Part shown: one piece after another, positions 13,211 to 24,067 of the stretch | How the letters are laid out: each line of letters begins with the position of its first letter | How positions within the stretch are numbered: the stretch's first letter is position 1 | Assembly (NCBI GenBank): GCA_009739505.2 | Contig: CM019172.2 | Location: 31,619,873-31,683,872 of the forward strand | Origin: Apolygus lucorum | Taxonomy: Eukaryota > Arthropoda > Insecta > Hemiptera > Miridae | DNA length: 64,000 bases | Direction: 5' to 3' | Made by a program: the position numbers and the translations under genes | The notes under the pieces: generated by a model | What the model saw: only the letters and a program-made list of their open reading frames with translations | Database searches by the model: none | What the model was told of the DNA's origin: nothing

Positions 13211-13262
13211 TTTGAGCCCTGAAGAAGGTAATGAATTTACCGAAACCTCGGCAAGGAAGGAG
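13211..13262 (+). other. hammerhead-core-like stem-loop
   Basis: CTGAAGA (13219-13225) matches the CUGANGA core. It is followed by a 5-bp stem, GGTAA 13227-13231 with TTACC 13237-13241, and then GAAAC (13242-13246), as in hammerhead ribozymes found in Penelope-like elements. One extra A sits between core and stem II, and I find no UH cleavage site after a helix III. A decayed remnant is possible; activity is unlikely. Confidence 0.3.
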
Positions 13263-15286
13263 TTTAATTCCAGTTGACTCCATTCCCAATTTGCTGACGT
13301 ACGCATTTACCCGCAGTCACTCTTGAAATCAGGAAAAATAATCGATAATTTCCGAAGTTTTAGAATCTCAGTTGGTTATTTAGGTGAATATACTCGATCG
13401 ACGATAAATTGTAATCTCTAACATAATTCAAAATTTACTATCAAAACTTTTCAATACGAGGAGTTCAATTCATACAGGTGGAAAGCAATTGTCACTCAGG
13501 GCACAAGCACATCCTAATGCAGCTTTTTACAAGGAACGTATAAAAATTTCATCAAGATAAGAAGCAGTTCAGGGGACTCAACGCGTTGTTTATGTACGAT
13601 ATTCAAACTAAATATAATCAATAATATTATTACACTCAACTTGTAACGCATAATGCAACGAAACTTGAAACCAAAGCTTTTTCGTTCAGTCGCTCAAAAA
13701 TACTTCATTCACACAACGAAACAATTGAATCAGTGGAGGGAAGAACGTTGTTGCTTTTAGGACTTACTTCAAACCTCCATTTAATATTGAGAAATTTGAA
13801 AAGTTGAAAATTAATTAAACTCATCAAAACTTAAACTCCTTATAACGTTCTAGTACTGAACAGAATCTATTTTTGGGGTGCTTAGTGTTGGCGCATTCTA
13901 TTGAGTTGGAACTGAACGAATAGTCATACATTGAAAAACAATAATCTGCGATTCACAACGTTCTTCCTACTACCCATTCAATATTATTGATACAAATCGT
14001 AACATGAAAATGCCTGACTTCCTTAAAGTTATCAAAATAACACAGTTTTTACCGGTAACAGTAAACTCTTTTTTTCAAAAAATCGTCGTCCATATTGGTG
14101 GTTTTCGTGACATCACAATATGTTTCGGATTATTGAATCTCGAATGTCGGCCATGATTGACCACAGCTCTCAGCAGGTCAATTCCTTGCTTGCTTTACTA
14201 CAGTGTTCCTTCAATATGAGACACTCCAAGAGCAACCACGGTTTGATTAGTTGGATTTGAAGATAGCTAGGAACTTATACAAGAGTTAAATCTATTTCCA
14301 GACTGCAGGACCAGGATTGAGATAAGAAGCTGATCAATAATGGCCGACGCTCGCTTATCACTTCAATATTGAGTAAATCGAATATCAAGTCTTGACGAAA
14401 CCACCAATACAGGCCAAATAACTCCCTCCTTTTTGAAATCAGTCAAAAACAAACGACTGTTTTTACCTGAAGCTGAAATCCATCAATATTACCAAATATA
14501 TTTTGAAAAATAAGCTGAATCACACTGTGCAAAACGATAGGTGCTTGTTTTCAACGTAGTAAACTAGAATTCCTACAAATCAACAATATTCAAAATTTGC
14601 GTAGATTTGCGATTTAAAAATAAGCGGTGCCTGCGTCGGTGAATCTGTTCCAAAAAAATCCGTGAGCACTTTTTTTGAACAGAGTACTTTTTGGACACGC
14701 CTTCGTCACCCTGTGTTTCCTTCACACCCATACACACGCACATACCATAAAAAGGTGCACCGTGGTGGCTGAGGTGTTGTTTTTTCATTCAAAAATTCTA
14801 TAGAAAAACATAAATCAAGAAAAACGTTTCAGGAGGGAAATATCGATGAAATTGACGGTGGAAAGAATGAAGCGCAAGCGAATTAAAAAAAATACGGGTG
14901 AAATGTAGTAACGATGAATGCTAATAATAACTTCCCAGACATGCTATTTACAAAATAAATGTGCGTTAACTATTTATTTGAAAATATATATTACTTACTA
15001 TACTAACCTTGTGATGGAAGCTTGTAGGTATAAAAAAATTACATTCCAACGATAAGAATAGATCAAACACTACAGGGTTGAGAGAAAGCGACTGTGCATT
15101 AAAGGAGGCAAAGAAAATTATACGAATTTAACAACAACAAACATTGGGGTGTGGAACCTTGAATTCGCCATTTTGTTTCAATTGTTAGAAATGGCACACC
15201 CTATCGGAGTAAGGTGGGCTTCAAGAATGGTATATTATAGGACGACTACGTAAAGTTTACGTGTTGGACGAAATTTCACGGTTTTG
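13263..15286. other. unassigned AT-rich DNA
   Basis: Nothing recognised. A phrase at about 13283-13302 (cattcccaatttgctgacgta) recurs with changes at about 40000-40021, suggesting another low-copy repeat. The 71-codon frame at 14573-14788 (-) is unrecognised. Confidence 0.4.
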
Positions 15287-15790
15287 TAATTTTTGCTTCA
15301 GAGTATACCAAGATAGCGGAAGCTTTGTTTCCACTTTTCAAGGTTGAAAAAAAAAGTTCTCCAAAATCAAAATTTCCACTCGCTTTTTACGTTTCAGACC
15401 TTGCTGTACAAATCTGGTTCCGTTTCTGTCTGTCTATCATAGAATCCTTGCCACAGCCTTAACTTGTACAATTCACGTCCGATTTCTATGAAATTTTCAG
15501 GGGTTGTGCCGGTTGGCGTGAAGAAGGTCGCCTATGAAAATCATTGTCCCCAGACTGATAGTAGCCACTACGCATGAGCAAACGAGAATTCCTTAAAACA
15601 GCCATAACTTCAACATTTTCCAACAATATTCAGAGATTGTGGGGTTTGACGTGTGGATGGTCCCCTATGAGGGTAGTGCAAGAGAGAGAGCACTTAGAGA
15701 TTGATTTTTGAAATTAACTATTATGCATCGGATCATCTATGCAGTCAGGTAATGGATACGAGGAAGCTATGTGCCACACTCACTTGGCAG
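15287..15790 (+). repeat. Rep-B copy 1 (about 500 bp)
   Basis: Landmarks in order are 'tgctt(c/a)..gagtataccaagatagcgg', 'aaaatttccactcgc', 'gtctgtctgtctatcat', then two diverged rounds of 'ccataacttc...gatgaaattttcagg..ttgtg' with 'ggtcccctatgag' and 'ccc.gactgatagtagcc'. It ends near 'gtgccacactcacttggcag'. It lies about 50 bp left of the Gypsy-class element. It is non-coding and of unknown class. Confidence 0.75.
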
Positions 15791-15839
15791 ACGTTTCTGA
15801 GTTCAACATGATAGAACGCTATTTATCCACACAAAAAAT

Positions 15840-15844
15840 GTTAG
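15840..15844. repeat. left target site duplication GTTAG
   Basis: GTTAG directly abuts the 5' TGTAGC of the LTR and recurs at 20774-20778 directly after the 3' LTR. A 5-bp duplication fits a Ty3/Gypsy integrase. Confidence 0.85.
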
Positions 15845-15991
15845 TGTAGCATTAGACGCACTCTATTGAGATAGCTACTAAAGAATTAGTTAAATGACAG
15901 CTCACCTGGAGGCGCCCCTATCATATGAACTTGTTGATCAGGCTATTAATAAAACAGTAATTTCTTTGTTCAGAACGTGCTCGTCCTTTTT
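15845..15991 (+). repeat. 5' LTR, truncated (147 of 164 bp)
   Basis: It is identical by eye to 20610-20756 and starts TGTAGCATTAG. An AATAAA-like polyadenylation signal lies within 'ttaataaaacag'. The last 17 bp of the LTR are missing here because the inversion breakpoint lies at 15983-15991. They are found inverted at 18334-18350. Confidence 0.9.
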
Positions 15992-18181
15992 GAGCAAAAC
16001 TCGTAGGTTTGATGTGACTTTGGAAAACGATGGTATAAATTTATTAATAAAATTCACTGCACCAAGGAATCTTTGTAATTCCTTGACACATGTGGGCGTT
16101 TCAATGTCGGTAATTGCTTTTACCCGTTCTTCATCAGGGCAAATACCTGCATGAGAGAAAATCAAACCAAGGTATTTAACCTGCTTCTGCTTATACTGTA
16201 GCTTCTTAGGGTTAAATTTCACATTATTCTCCCTGGCTTTCCTCAATACGGCTTCCACATTTCGGTCATGTTCTGATTCACTGGATCCTGTCACTACTAT
16301 ATCATCCATCATGACTTGAACTCCAGGAAGGTCTCCAAAGATTTTCGTGTTCTCCCGGTGAAAAATCTCTGGCATACAGCTTAGGCCGTACGGAACACGT
16401 TTATAACAATATCTGCCAAAGGCCGTGTTCATTGTACACAATTTTTTCGATTTTTCAGACAAAACGTACTGGGAAAACCCCTCTTTGTAGTCAAAAACTG
16501 AATAGAACTTTTTTCCGCCCAAATTGGTCGTCAATTCTTCCTGCGTTGGTATATAGAAATGTTCCCTTTTTATGTATTTATTCAACGGAATTGGATTTAG
16601 ACAGAGCCTCAATGATTTGTCTTTCTTTTCTATGATAACAATATCATGAACCCAATCCGTTGGAGAATCAATTTTCTCAATTATATCCAACCTCTCAAGA
16701 CGATCCAGCTCTTTTTTTAATTTCATTTTAATTACTTCTGGCAACCTGCGAGCACTTCGTACAACAGGTACTGCATCATCACTCAGAGTGATATTAACTT
16801 CAACAGGCAACTTTCCAATTCCTGAGAAAACATCAATATTCTTCTTCAAGAATTCCCCTCTTTTCTTATCGTTGCGGTCATTCAAAATTTTATTAGAGTT
16901 ATTGTTTTCTCTTTCATTGTCCGATTCACCATCCTTTGTCTTAGCCTTGACTTGATATAATCTCTGAACCAAGTCAAATTTTTCACATGAATCGGCACCA
17001 AAAATTGGCAACTCATCTTCTTTACTGACGATTAAAAATTTTATTCTCTCATCTTTATCTTTATATGAGCAATTCAGATACGCCTCCCCCTTCACTTCCG
17101 TGAAATACCCACCGTACGATCGGATTTTTACTTTAGTTTTTGTGATCGTAGGGTTTCTCATTTTCTTAAGGTACTTTAAGGGCAAGATATTCATTTCTGC
17201 TGCCGTATCTAACTTGAAATTGACAGGTACGCCTTCAACTTTTATTACCTCTTTCCACCTGCCTTTCGGTTCACCACTTTCCTTACCAATGGCGCTCACT
17301 CTTATGCTGTCACAGACAAAAATCGATGAACCGGAGTCCGAATCACTGTCATAATTTCGAACTTCGTGTACTTTTCGATCTTTATGCTTTTTACGACGTA
17401 AACAACCAATTTTCCAATGGTTCCAGCCTTTACAGCTATGACATTGTTCCCCATAAGCGGGACATTTTTTTGCATTATGTTTTAGTCCGCATTTTTTGCA
17501 TAGATAAGGCTTAGTATTATCCGTCTTGTGGTCTCGTCTCTTATTTTTCGTATATTTTTTCCGTGATTCATTCACCGCGGCCTCAGAGGAATGTTCAATC
17601 TCTTTTTTCCCAGACTTGACAGTTTCTGCCGATCGACACGTTTGAATTACAGTGTTCAACGTGAGAGTTCCCGTTTCTCTTAAAAGCGTCTGCTGGACAT
17701 CAGGGTCGGAAATATTACAAACTATGTGATCGATAATCATACGATCGCTGTAGGAAGCTTTACAGGTACTGATGGGACACACAAAGTTACAATTTACGGC
17801 CTGCAACCTTAACTCTGTAAGGTATTGATCAAATGATTTGCTACCGTGACTTATTTTCTGAAACTTGTAGGTCTCCACAGCGACATTTACTTTAGGAACA
17901 CAATAGTTGTCGAAATGCTTAAGAACCTCTTCCAACGTGTCTTTTGGTGTGGGAAAGGTTTTGTGAATGCCAATTGCCTCATTCCCCATGTGTGTTAGTA
18001 AAATCGCAATTTTCTGTGACTCTTTCGAGCTCTTCTTACCTGATGCTTCCATGTTTAGATCGAAAACATTCTTCCATTTGGGCCATTTGACGGCTATGGT
18101 ATGGTCAAATTTTAGCGGTGGAATTTTAAAGATCGAGCCTGTCGGCGTTTCGTCTTCAATTTCAGTCATGGCTCCCTTCAA
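15938..18181 (-). pseudogene. gag - protease - reverse transcriptase part of Gypsy-class polyprotein
   Basis: It encodes the capsid-like Gag, the aspartic protease that cuts the polyprotein, and the reverse transcriptase. Gag spans residues 1 to about 215. Two zinc knuckles follow (CX2CX3HX4C at 228-240, CX2CX4HX4C at 247-260). The protease motif FKLDTAAEMN (Asp325; most relatives have DTGA/DTGS) comes next, then RT from about 460, with the first catalytic Asp in VFDYKEGF (564) and VMMDDIVV (Asp626-627) in place of the usual YxDD. The YLGL and LQRFLGAVNFINKFIP stretches are typical of Gypsy RT ends. Gag and pol share one frame with no shift. Met1 follows a leader and primer site at 18182-18333. 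Past about residue 732 the frame reads antisense LTR, which is junction read-through and not native protein. The rest of pol lies at 18368-20365 on the other strand. Confidence 0.9.
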
Positions 18182-18324
18182 CAGGACCGGTAAAACAGTG
18201 GCTCAGACGGCGATGTTTTCGTCAAACGCAGAACAGTTATAATCCGATGGAAATCGTTGTCCTAACTACGAAAACACTCCTATTAACTTGGAAAACCGAT
18301 TGCACCACTTTTTACGATAAAAAA

Positions 18325-18333
18325 CTGACACCA
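18325..18333 (-). other. putative primer binding site
   Basis: Read on the minus strand, TGGTGTCAG starts directly after the LTR end TTATA, the position and TGG start expected of a tRNA primer site. The tRNA was not identified. About 145 bp of leader separate it from the gag start. Confidence 0.7.
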
Positions 18334-18368
18334 TATAATAATTATTAGGGAAAAAGGACGAGCACGTT
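18334..18368 (-). repeat. inverted 3' tip of the 5' LTR at the right inversion junction
   Basis: 35 bp equal to the reverse complement of the last 35 bp of the LTR (compare 20739-20773). Of these, 18 bp (18351-18368) are also still present in the left LTR piece, so that bit is duplicated at the two junctions. Confidence 0.9.
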
Positions 18369-20365
18369 TGCTCAAAAAGGACATAACATGGCAATGGACA
18401 AAACTCCAACAAGAGGCGTTTGACACTTTGAAAAGACTCGTGTCATCGGCACCGACCTTGAAAATTTTCGATCCACGGGAACCAATCCAGATCCAGTGCG
18501 ATGCTTCAAAGGAAGGCATGGGATGCTGTTTACTGCAGTCTGGACAACCAGTTGCATTCGCAAGCCGTAGCTTGACTCCGGCAGAAATAAATTACCCCCA
18601 AATCGAAAAAGAAATGGCAAGTGTTTGTTTGGCTCTGAAGCGATGGCACCAATTCCTTTATGGACATAACAATGTGATCATTTTTACGGATCATAAGCCG
18701 CTAGTGAAAATCATAGAAAAAGACATTTACAAAAATACACTAAGACTTCAGAGGATGCAGCTATTCACGTTGAGGTACAAATTCAAATTAGAGTACCTAC
18801 CAGGCAGTGAAATGTTCATGGCGGATATGCTTTCTCGCGCTTTTTTGAAAGAAACTGGGCAGGAAGTGGATATGACGCCAGTCATTCACAGTGTTGAAGA
18901 ATATTTGCCCATCCCAACGGATAAAATCAAAAAACTGCAAGAGGAAACTGCAAGTGATTGCTGTTTGAAGAAAATTCTCAAATTCATTCAAGAGGGCTGG
19001 AAAGGAAGAGATCGTAAGCTTCTTCCAACAGAGCAAAAAATCTATTATGATCTGCGTGATAGCTTGTTTGTAAGAGAAGGTATCGTTTTTTACAATGATA
19101 AAATTGTGGTACCTAGTTCGCTTTGTCGAGACATGATGAACCAAATCCATTCTCAGGCACACCTAGGTATCAACAAAACGGTGGCCAGAATGAGATCAAT
19201 CATGTATTGGCCCGGAATGGCCAGCGAAATTGCTGAATTTATTGGTTTGTGTAGTGTCTGTCAGACCTTTCAAGACAATCAGCCCAAGGAACCACTCATA
19301 CAAACCAGGGTGCCTCAACTACCTTTTCAAACTCTCGGAATGGACATAGGAGAGTATCATGGTTATACCTTTTTGGCCATCGAAGATTATTTTTCGCGAT
19401 GGCTCGAAATCATTGAATTGAAGACAAAATCTGCTAGAGAAATCGTCGAACGACTCAAAACTGTTTTCTGTACTCACGGAGTTCCTCAAGTTATTAGGTG
19501 TGACAACAACCCATTCAAGAGTGAAGAAATGTTGAAATTCTCAGAGAAATGGGGCTTCAAGATTCAGACGTCCAGTCCGCTGTATCCCAAATCCAATGGA
19601 CTTTCGGAGAAGGGAGTGGGCATAGCCAAAAAGATGATCAAGAAATGCAGCCACTCAAAAAGTGAGTTGCGAAAAGCCTTACTGGAATACCGAGTAACCC
19701 CCATCACCGGACTGAAATATTCGCCCAGTGAACTTTTAATGGGGCGAATTCTGCGCACTAGTGCTCCGGCGACTACAGAAATACTCAAACCGAAATTACT
19801 CGATCGTGAAATCAGAGCTCAGATGGAAACTCACAAGAAAAAGCAGAAGGATTATTACGACGCTAATGCTCGCGAAAAACCGGAATTTTCCCCAGACCAA
19901 TTGGTTTATATGAAATGGGGAGACATCTGGAAGAAAGCTCACATTACTCAGAAACTCCCAGAACCTCGATCTTATATCGTGAATGTAGACGGAAAGGAAT
20001 ATCGTCGCAACTCCTCATTCCTTCGCCCTAGAAAGAGCCAAATGGAAATTTCTGAACCCAAGCAATCCAGGGTTTCGACTCAGCCAGTAGAAATGCCCAA
20101 GACTCCACCGAAGAGAAAATCATTGTCACCCCGGACAGAGGCCAGTATCTTCAAGCCTCACGATACTCACCTTGGTCAGGATGCAGGAAGTCATAAGCTG
20201 AATTCTACTCTGCCGAAGAGTCCCGGAAAACGTACAGTTTTCCCAGGAAACCCAGGACCTTCGATTCAACCGAGTCCCTACGCTCAATCCTCGCAGGCCA
20301 GTGACTCAACCTTGACAACCCGATCTGGAAGACTGGTGAAGAAACCAGAGCGATTCAACCCTTGA
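18368..20365 (+). pseudogene. RNase H - integrase part of Gypsy-class polyprotein
   Basis: RNase H removes the RNA template; integrase inserts the cDNA. RNase H spans residues about 10-155, with Asp45 (CDASKEGMG), Glu81, Asp108 (FTDHKPL) and Asp153 (MADMLSR). The integrase zinc-binding domain is H261, H265, C295, C298. The DDE core has Asp326 (GMDIGEY), Asp379 (RCDNN) and Glu414 (NGLSEKG). A basic, proline-rich tail follows, and no chromodomain or envelope gene is seen. The first codon is TTG, an internal pol codon exposed by the inversion and not a real start. The first residues (LLKKD) also occur where the minus-strand RT breaks off, which shows both were one frame before the flip. All catalytic residues look intact, but without the upstream part this is a broken gene. 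Confidence 0.9.
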
Positions 20366-20601
20366 AGAAGTACAAGGAGGAAATCAAAGTTTGAATTTAT
20401 TTTAATATTGTGTGATTTTCATCACTTTGATGAAAGTCGAGAGACTCTCAATTCACGCTCCTAAACTTATGTCAGTAGGTGGTAGAATAAAGTACAAATT
20501 TTTCGTTGTAGCCAAGGGGAGCTTTGCTTTTCAATTTAATTGGAATTCAGTTACAATATCCGAATTTCGAAGTATTTATTTTAATTTAATATTCAACTTA
20601 T
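20366..20601 (+). other. 3' untranslated region of the retroelement
   Basis: 236 bp between the pol stop and the polypurine tract. No envelope frame fits; a 63-codon frame at 20412-20603 is AT-driven. Confidence 0.75.
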
Positions 20602-20609
20602 GAAAGGGG
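20602..20609 (+). other. polypurine tract
   Basis: GAAAGGGG directly precedes the 3' LTR start TGTAGC, the standard site of plus-strand DNA priming. Confidence 0.85.
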
Positions 20610-20773
20610 TGTAGCATTAGACGCACTCTATTGAGATAGCTACTAAAGAATTAGTTAAATGACAGCTCACCTGGAGGCGCCCCTATCATATGAACTTGTT
20701 GATCAGGCTATTAATAAAACAGTAATTTCTTTGTTCAGAACGTGCTCGTCCTTTTTCCCTAATAATTATTATA
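20610..20773 (+). repeat. 3' LTR, complete (164 bp)
   Basis: It runs TGTAGCATTAG ... AATTATTATA. It is very short for a Gypsy LTR but complete, flanked by the polypurine tract on the left and GTTAG (20774-20778) on the right. Confidence 0.9.
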
Positions 20774-20778
20774 GTTAG
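20774..20778. repeat. right target site duplication GTTAG
   Basis: It pairs with 15840-15844. Confidence 0.85.
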
Positions 20779-21711
20779 AGCTCCATTATAAGAAATATGT
20801 AACAATATTTTCACACTAGACAACTTTTCTAACATTGCTCGGGTATCTTCTTCAGTCAACCCACTGGAGGTTCCTGGTTTAGGATCTGTTGTATGAGATA
20901 CCATGAAAAGATTAGTATACACATAATTGGTGGACCAAGCCGAAAAAACGTAGTGAAAAAGTATTTCCAAGGTGGAAGGCTTATTGGTGGACACACGTCG
21001 AAATGACGTGTAGGTCATCAAATGCTGATCTCCAGAGGAAGCAATAACCGTATTTCACACCTTCCCTCAACAGTGGCACTCTAAGCGAGGCAAGCCTTGA
21101 GCATTAGAGGGAGAATAGGAGAAGTGCTAATGCTAACAGCACACGTCAAACTGGCGTAGTCCACCTAACTAGGGTTAAACCTCACTGTACTGCGTTCGAA
21201 AAACTTGAATAATTGATTTTTTCTCAAGATATCTTACTCAACTATATGTTACTGATATGTTACTTTGTTTATGTTACTCAACCCCACAAAAGCTTGCGGT
21301 TACATGAAAATTAATGGCGGTTCGTGGATTGTGTGAAGCCAATATTAGCCCCTTAATAAATAAAATGGCGCTCAGTAAATAATAGAATATCGCTTGGTCA
21401 CTGAAATAATCCTATAATCGAACCCTAAATGGACGGACAAAATTATCTTTGTAGGTACCTAGTAGTTGCAAAATTCACCATGAAAAGAAAACTGCCTAGC
21501 AGGCTGGCCTAAGCTGTACGACCACCATGGTAGGTACTAGCATTGTCATTCACACGACCAAAACTGCCTACGTTACTTCTGTAGGTAAAATAAGTAAGTA
21601 TCTACCATTCGAACAGTAAATAGATGGATAAGTGTTTTTTTTTTTTTTTTTTTAACTGGAACTAAGAAAGAAAAATGCCTCACTGCCTCCATGGGATTCA
21701 TGGTTGGTTCT
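20779..21711. other. unassigned DNA
   Basis: No gene recognised. A pure T run lies at about 21635-21653. A 111-codon frame (20686-21021, -) crosses the LTR boundary and so is not a native gene. Confidence 0.4.
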
Positions 21712-22029
21712 ACCTGAGCTCTCGGTGGTCTCATTCGATTCTAAAAAAAATACCTTCACAAATAAATTTTCATTTTATTTACAAAATTTCTGCCCTTATT
21801 TTTCAACCCTTAAAAGTGACTGACGTCAACCAAAAGCTTCGGGCACAACTAGACCCCAAATGGAGCCGGCATACCAAATTTCATCAAAATTTGTCCATGG
21901 GAACTAAGAAAAGTGCGATGGCCTGCAAAATTTTTGTCCGATTTTTGGATTCGACGTACCTTGAAAGGTAAACCAACAAATTTAGACGGAGGGGGGGGGG
22001 GTAAATTTTTCTTTTTCGTCGAACCAAAA
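21712..22029 (+). mobile_element. Rep-A copy 3, 5'-truncated and diverged
   Basis: It begins near 'ctcggtggtctcattcgattct' and keeps 'cgggcacaactagacccc' and 'gattttggattc.acgtacctt'. It lacks the 7-bp GC array and ends in a G-run, then 'aaccaaaat'. The terminal hairpin is lost. Confidence 0.8.
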
Positions 22030-23471
22030 TGCCCCACTAGAGGTCACCAGGGATTAATTATACACCCACTTAAGTTCGTTACAGAACCATTTGGGTTTTG
22101 TAACCCCTTGTTAACCCTTAATTTCCCACCTGTTCAAAAATGTGTTTTTTCCGGACGTTTTAAATTATATTTAGATGTATTTTGACAAATCTATAGAATA
22201 TTTGAGCAGAAAGTTCCTTCCTTAAAGGCCCTATTAAAGTCTGTCAGCTCAATCATCTTTCGAAGGGCCACACTAGCGCTATCTGCGTCAGATAGGAAAC
22301 GTGGAATAATCCTTAGTGGGATGTTGGGGTCAGTCATTTATCATAAAGTACAAAACCAAGAAATAAGGTGGAGAGGGTTCACTTCATAGAAGACAGAAGA
22401 TCTGTGACGAGGAAACCTACAACGTGAAAAAATGAGGGTAGAAGGTACCTCAAAGCCTCTATTACAGTATGTCAACTTGAGAATTATTTTCTTCCCATCA
22501 ACGGCTTCAGTTTGGGTTTAAAAGTGAATGACCTGTTGCAAGTTAAAATCGGACTTCCCAAAAGATACTTCAGAATATTAAGGGTTAATTTGCACGTATT
22601 CATTTTTCGGAAAAAAACACCCTTTGGATCTCAGATATGTTTTTTCGAAATACAAAAATACGCTGTCGCCTTTTAATTTCATCGCGAATTTCCATGGAAA
22701 TGGTATAAATTGTTAATCAGGTCGAAAAGTCAACTTTATGAGTTGGTAGATTCGACAGAGGTGAATTCCTTGACTTGATGTAAAATTCAGGTTCTCTCTA
22801 ACATTGTAGCATTAATTTTTTCAGCCCTCAATTTTAACTTGTCTCAACGCTGTGATTCAGAAATATAATTTCTACCGAACAGAAGCACAAAGAAAATCAA
22901 GTGAACCGTCGACTTAAAAGAGAAAGAGTCATCACATCGTCAGAGAAACGATACACAACCACATTCTGCAAAGGCTGATAGAAACCCATTTGTGGTAATC
23001 ATAAAGTCAAATCTTGCCCAAACTGTTATCAGTTCATAACTGGAAATCAATGTCATAATCAATAATCATCAATCAATCAATAATCTACCACGAGGAGGTT
23101 ATTGCCATATCACGTTATGAGCCTTCTTATTCAAATATATTCAGATATTTACCGTTACATTATTTACTAGAATCATACAGTAGGTGTCGTTAGGTATTAT
23201 TCATGTGACAAATAAATGCAAAACTAGTTATTTACACCGTACCTAGTTCTTTGCTATTTTCTCCAAATCCATCACTTTTAAACGAAAAAATTAGAACCAA
23301 ATTGAGTATTTGTTAGTGGGAGTAAAAATTACTCCATCTTTCCATTATAAGCCCTCTAGCTGTCCTTTCCATTATATGGTAACATTACATACATCAATCA
23401 CGCGGTATCCCGATTTTCGGCCACCTAGGCATTTAGTAGCATTTGAACAAATCACGTGAAAAATCGAATGA
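22030..23471. other. unassigned DNA
   Basis: Nothing recognised apart from short runs. No frame above 100 codons. Confidence 0.4.
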
Positions 23472-24067
23472 TTTTGGTTTATTATTTTCAATAATGAACC
23501 TTTGGAATCGACCAAGAAAAAAAAATTAACACCCCCTCAAAATTTGTTGGTTTACGTTTCAAGGTTACGTAGAATCCAAAAATCGAATAAAAATTTGGCC
23601 GTCCGTCCGCCGTCCGCGGCACTTTCCCCACTTAGCATAGACCGATTTTGAAGAAATTCAGTATGTAGGCTCCATTCGGGGTCTAGTTGTGCCCCAAAGA
23701 TTTTGATTGATGGAGGTCACTTGTAAGGGTCGAAAAACAAATTTTGAAATTTTTAAAACGCCCTAACTCAAAAAATTTTGATATAAAGGTATTGATTTTC
23801 CATCAATTTAAGATAGTATAGAATTTTTTGAGACCACGCGGAGCCCTGTAAGACAAACCGTTCGCTCCCTACGAGAATTTACGGGTTGGACGTACGATAA
23901 ATCAGAAACACGAGTGTGAATCGCAAAAGAGGCCTAATCTCCGTTCAAATTTTAGCTGACCGAAATGCGATCGATGTTTTTCTTCATGTTGGATGGTTTG
24001 TGGCTGTGCAGACGAGTGATCTATATAGAAAAATAATAAACCATTGTGTAATAATTTGCAGCGTTTT
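23472..24067 (-). mobile_element. Rep-A copy 4, full length
   Basis: Both termini and a short 7-bp array (about 23600-23620) are present. Next to the 3' end the flanking base (read on the element strand) is T. Confidence 0.9.

Larger units (their letters stand above)
15845..20773. mobile_element. Gypsy (Ty3-like) LTR retrotransposon with internal inversion
   Basis: The element is 4,929 bp, bounded by a 5-bp duplication. It has LTR sequence at both ends, a polypurine tract before the 3' LTR, and gag-protease-RT plus RNase H-integrase coding regions without an envelope gene. The 2.4-kb segment from inside the 5' LTR to the RT/RNase H boundary is flipped. As a result the 5' half reads on the minus strand and meets the plus-strand 3' half head to head at about 18.35 kb. 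Both halves keep long open frames (747 and 665 codons), so the rearrangement is recent. The single duplication at the outer ends means this is one insertion, not two. The copy cannot make its full polyprotein. Low divergence suggests that intact siblings exist elsewhere in the genome. Confidence 0.9.

Noticed and set aside
13219..13246. Active hammerhead ribozyme
   Set aside because: An extra base before stem II and no visible UH cleavage site; kept only as a remnant-like motif.
15894..18242. Plus-strand frames across the inverted gag-RT segment (for example 16432-16635, 17100-17354)
   Set aside because: They are antisense shadows of the 747-codon minus-strand frame.
18283..19788. Minus-strand frames inside the RNase H-integrase region
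   Set aside because: Antisense shadows of the 665-codon plus-strand frame.
20412..20603. Possible envelope gene of the Gypsy-class element
   Set aside because: Only 63 codons, AT-driven, with no signal peptide or membrane pattern typical of an envelope protein.
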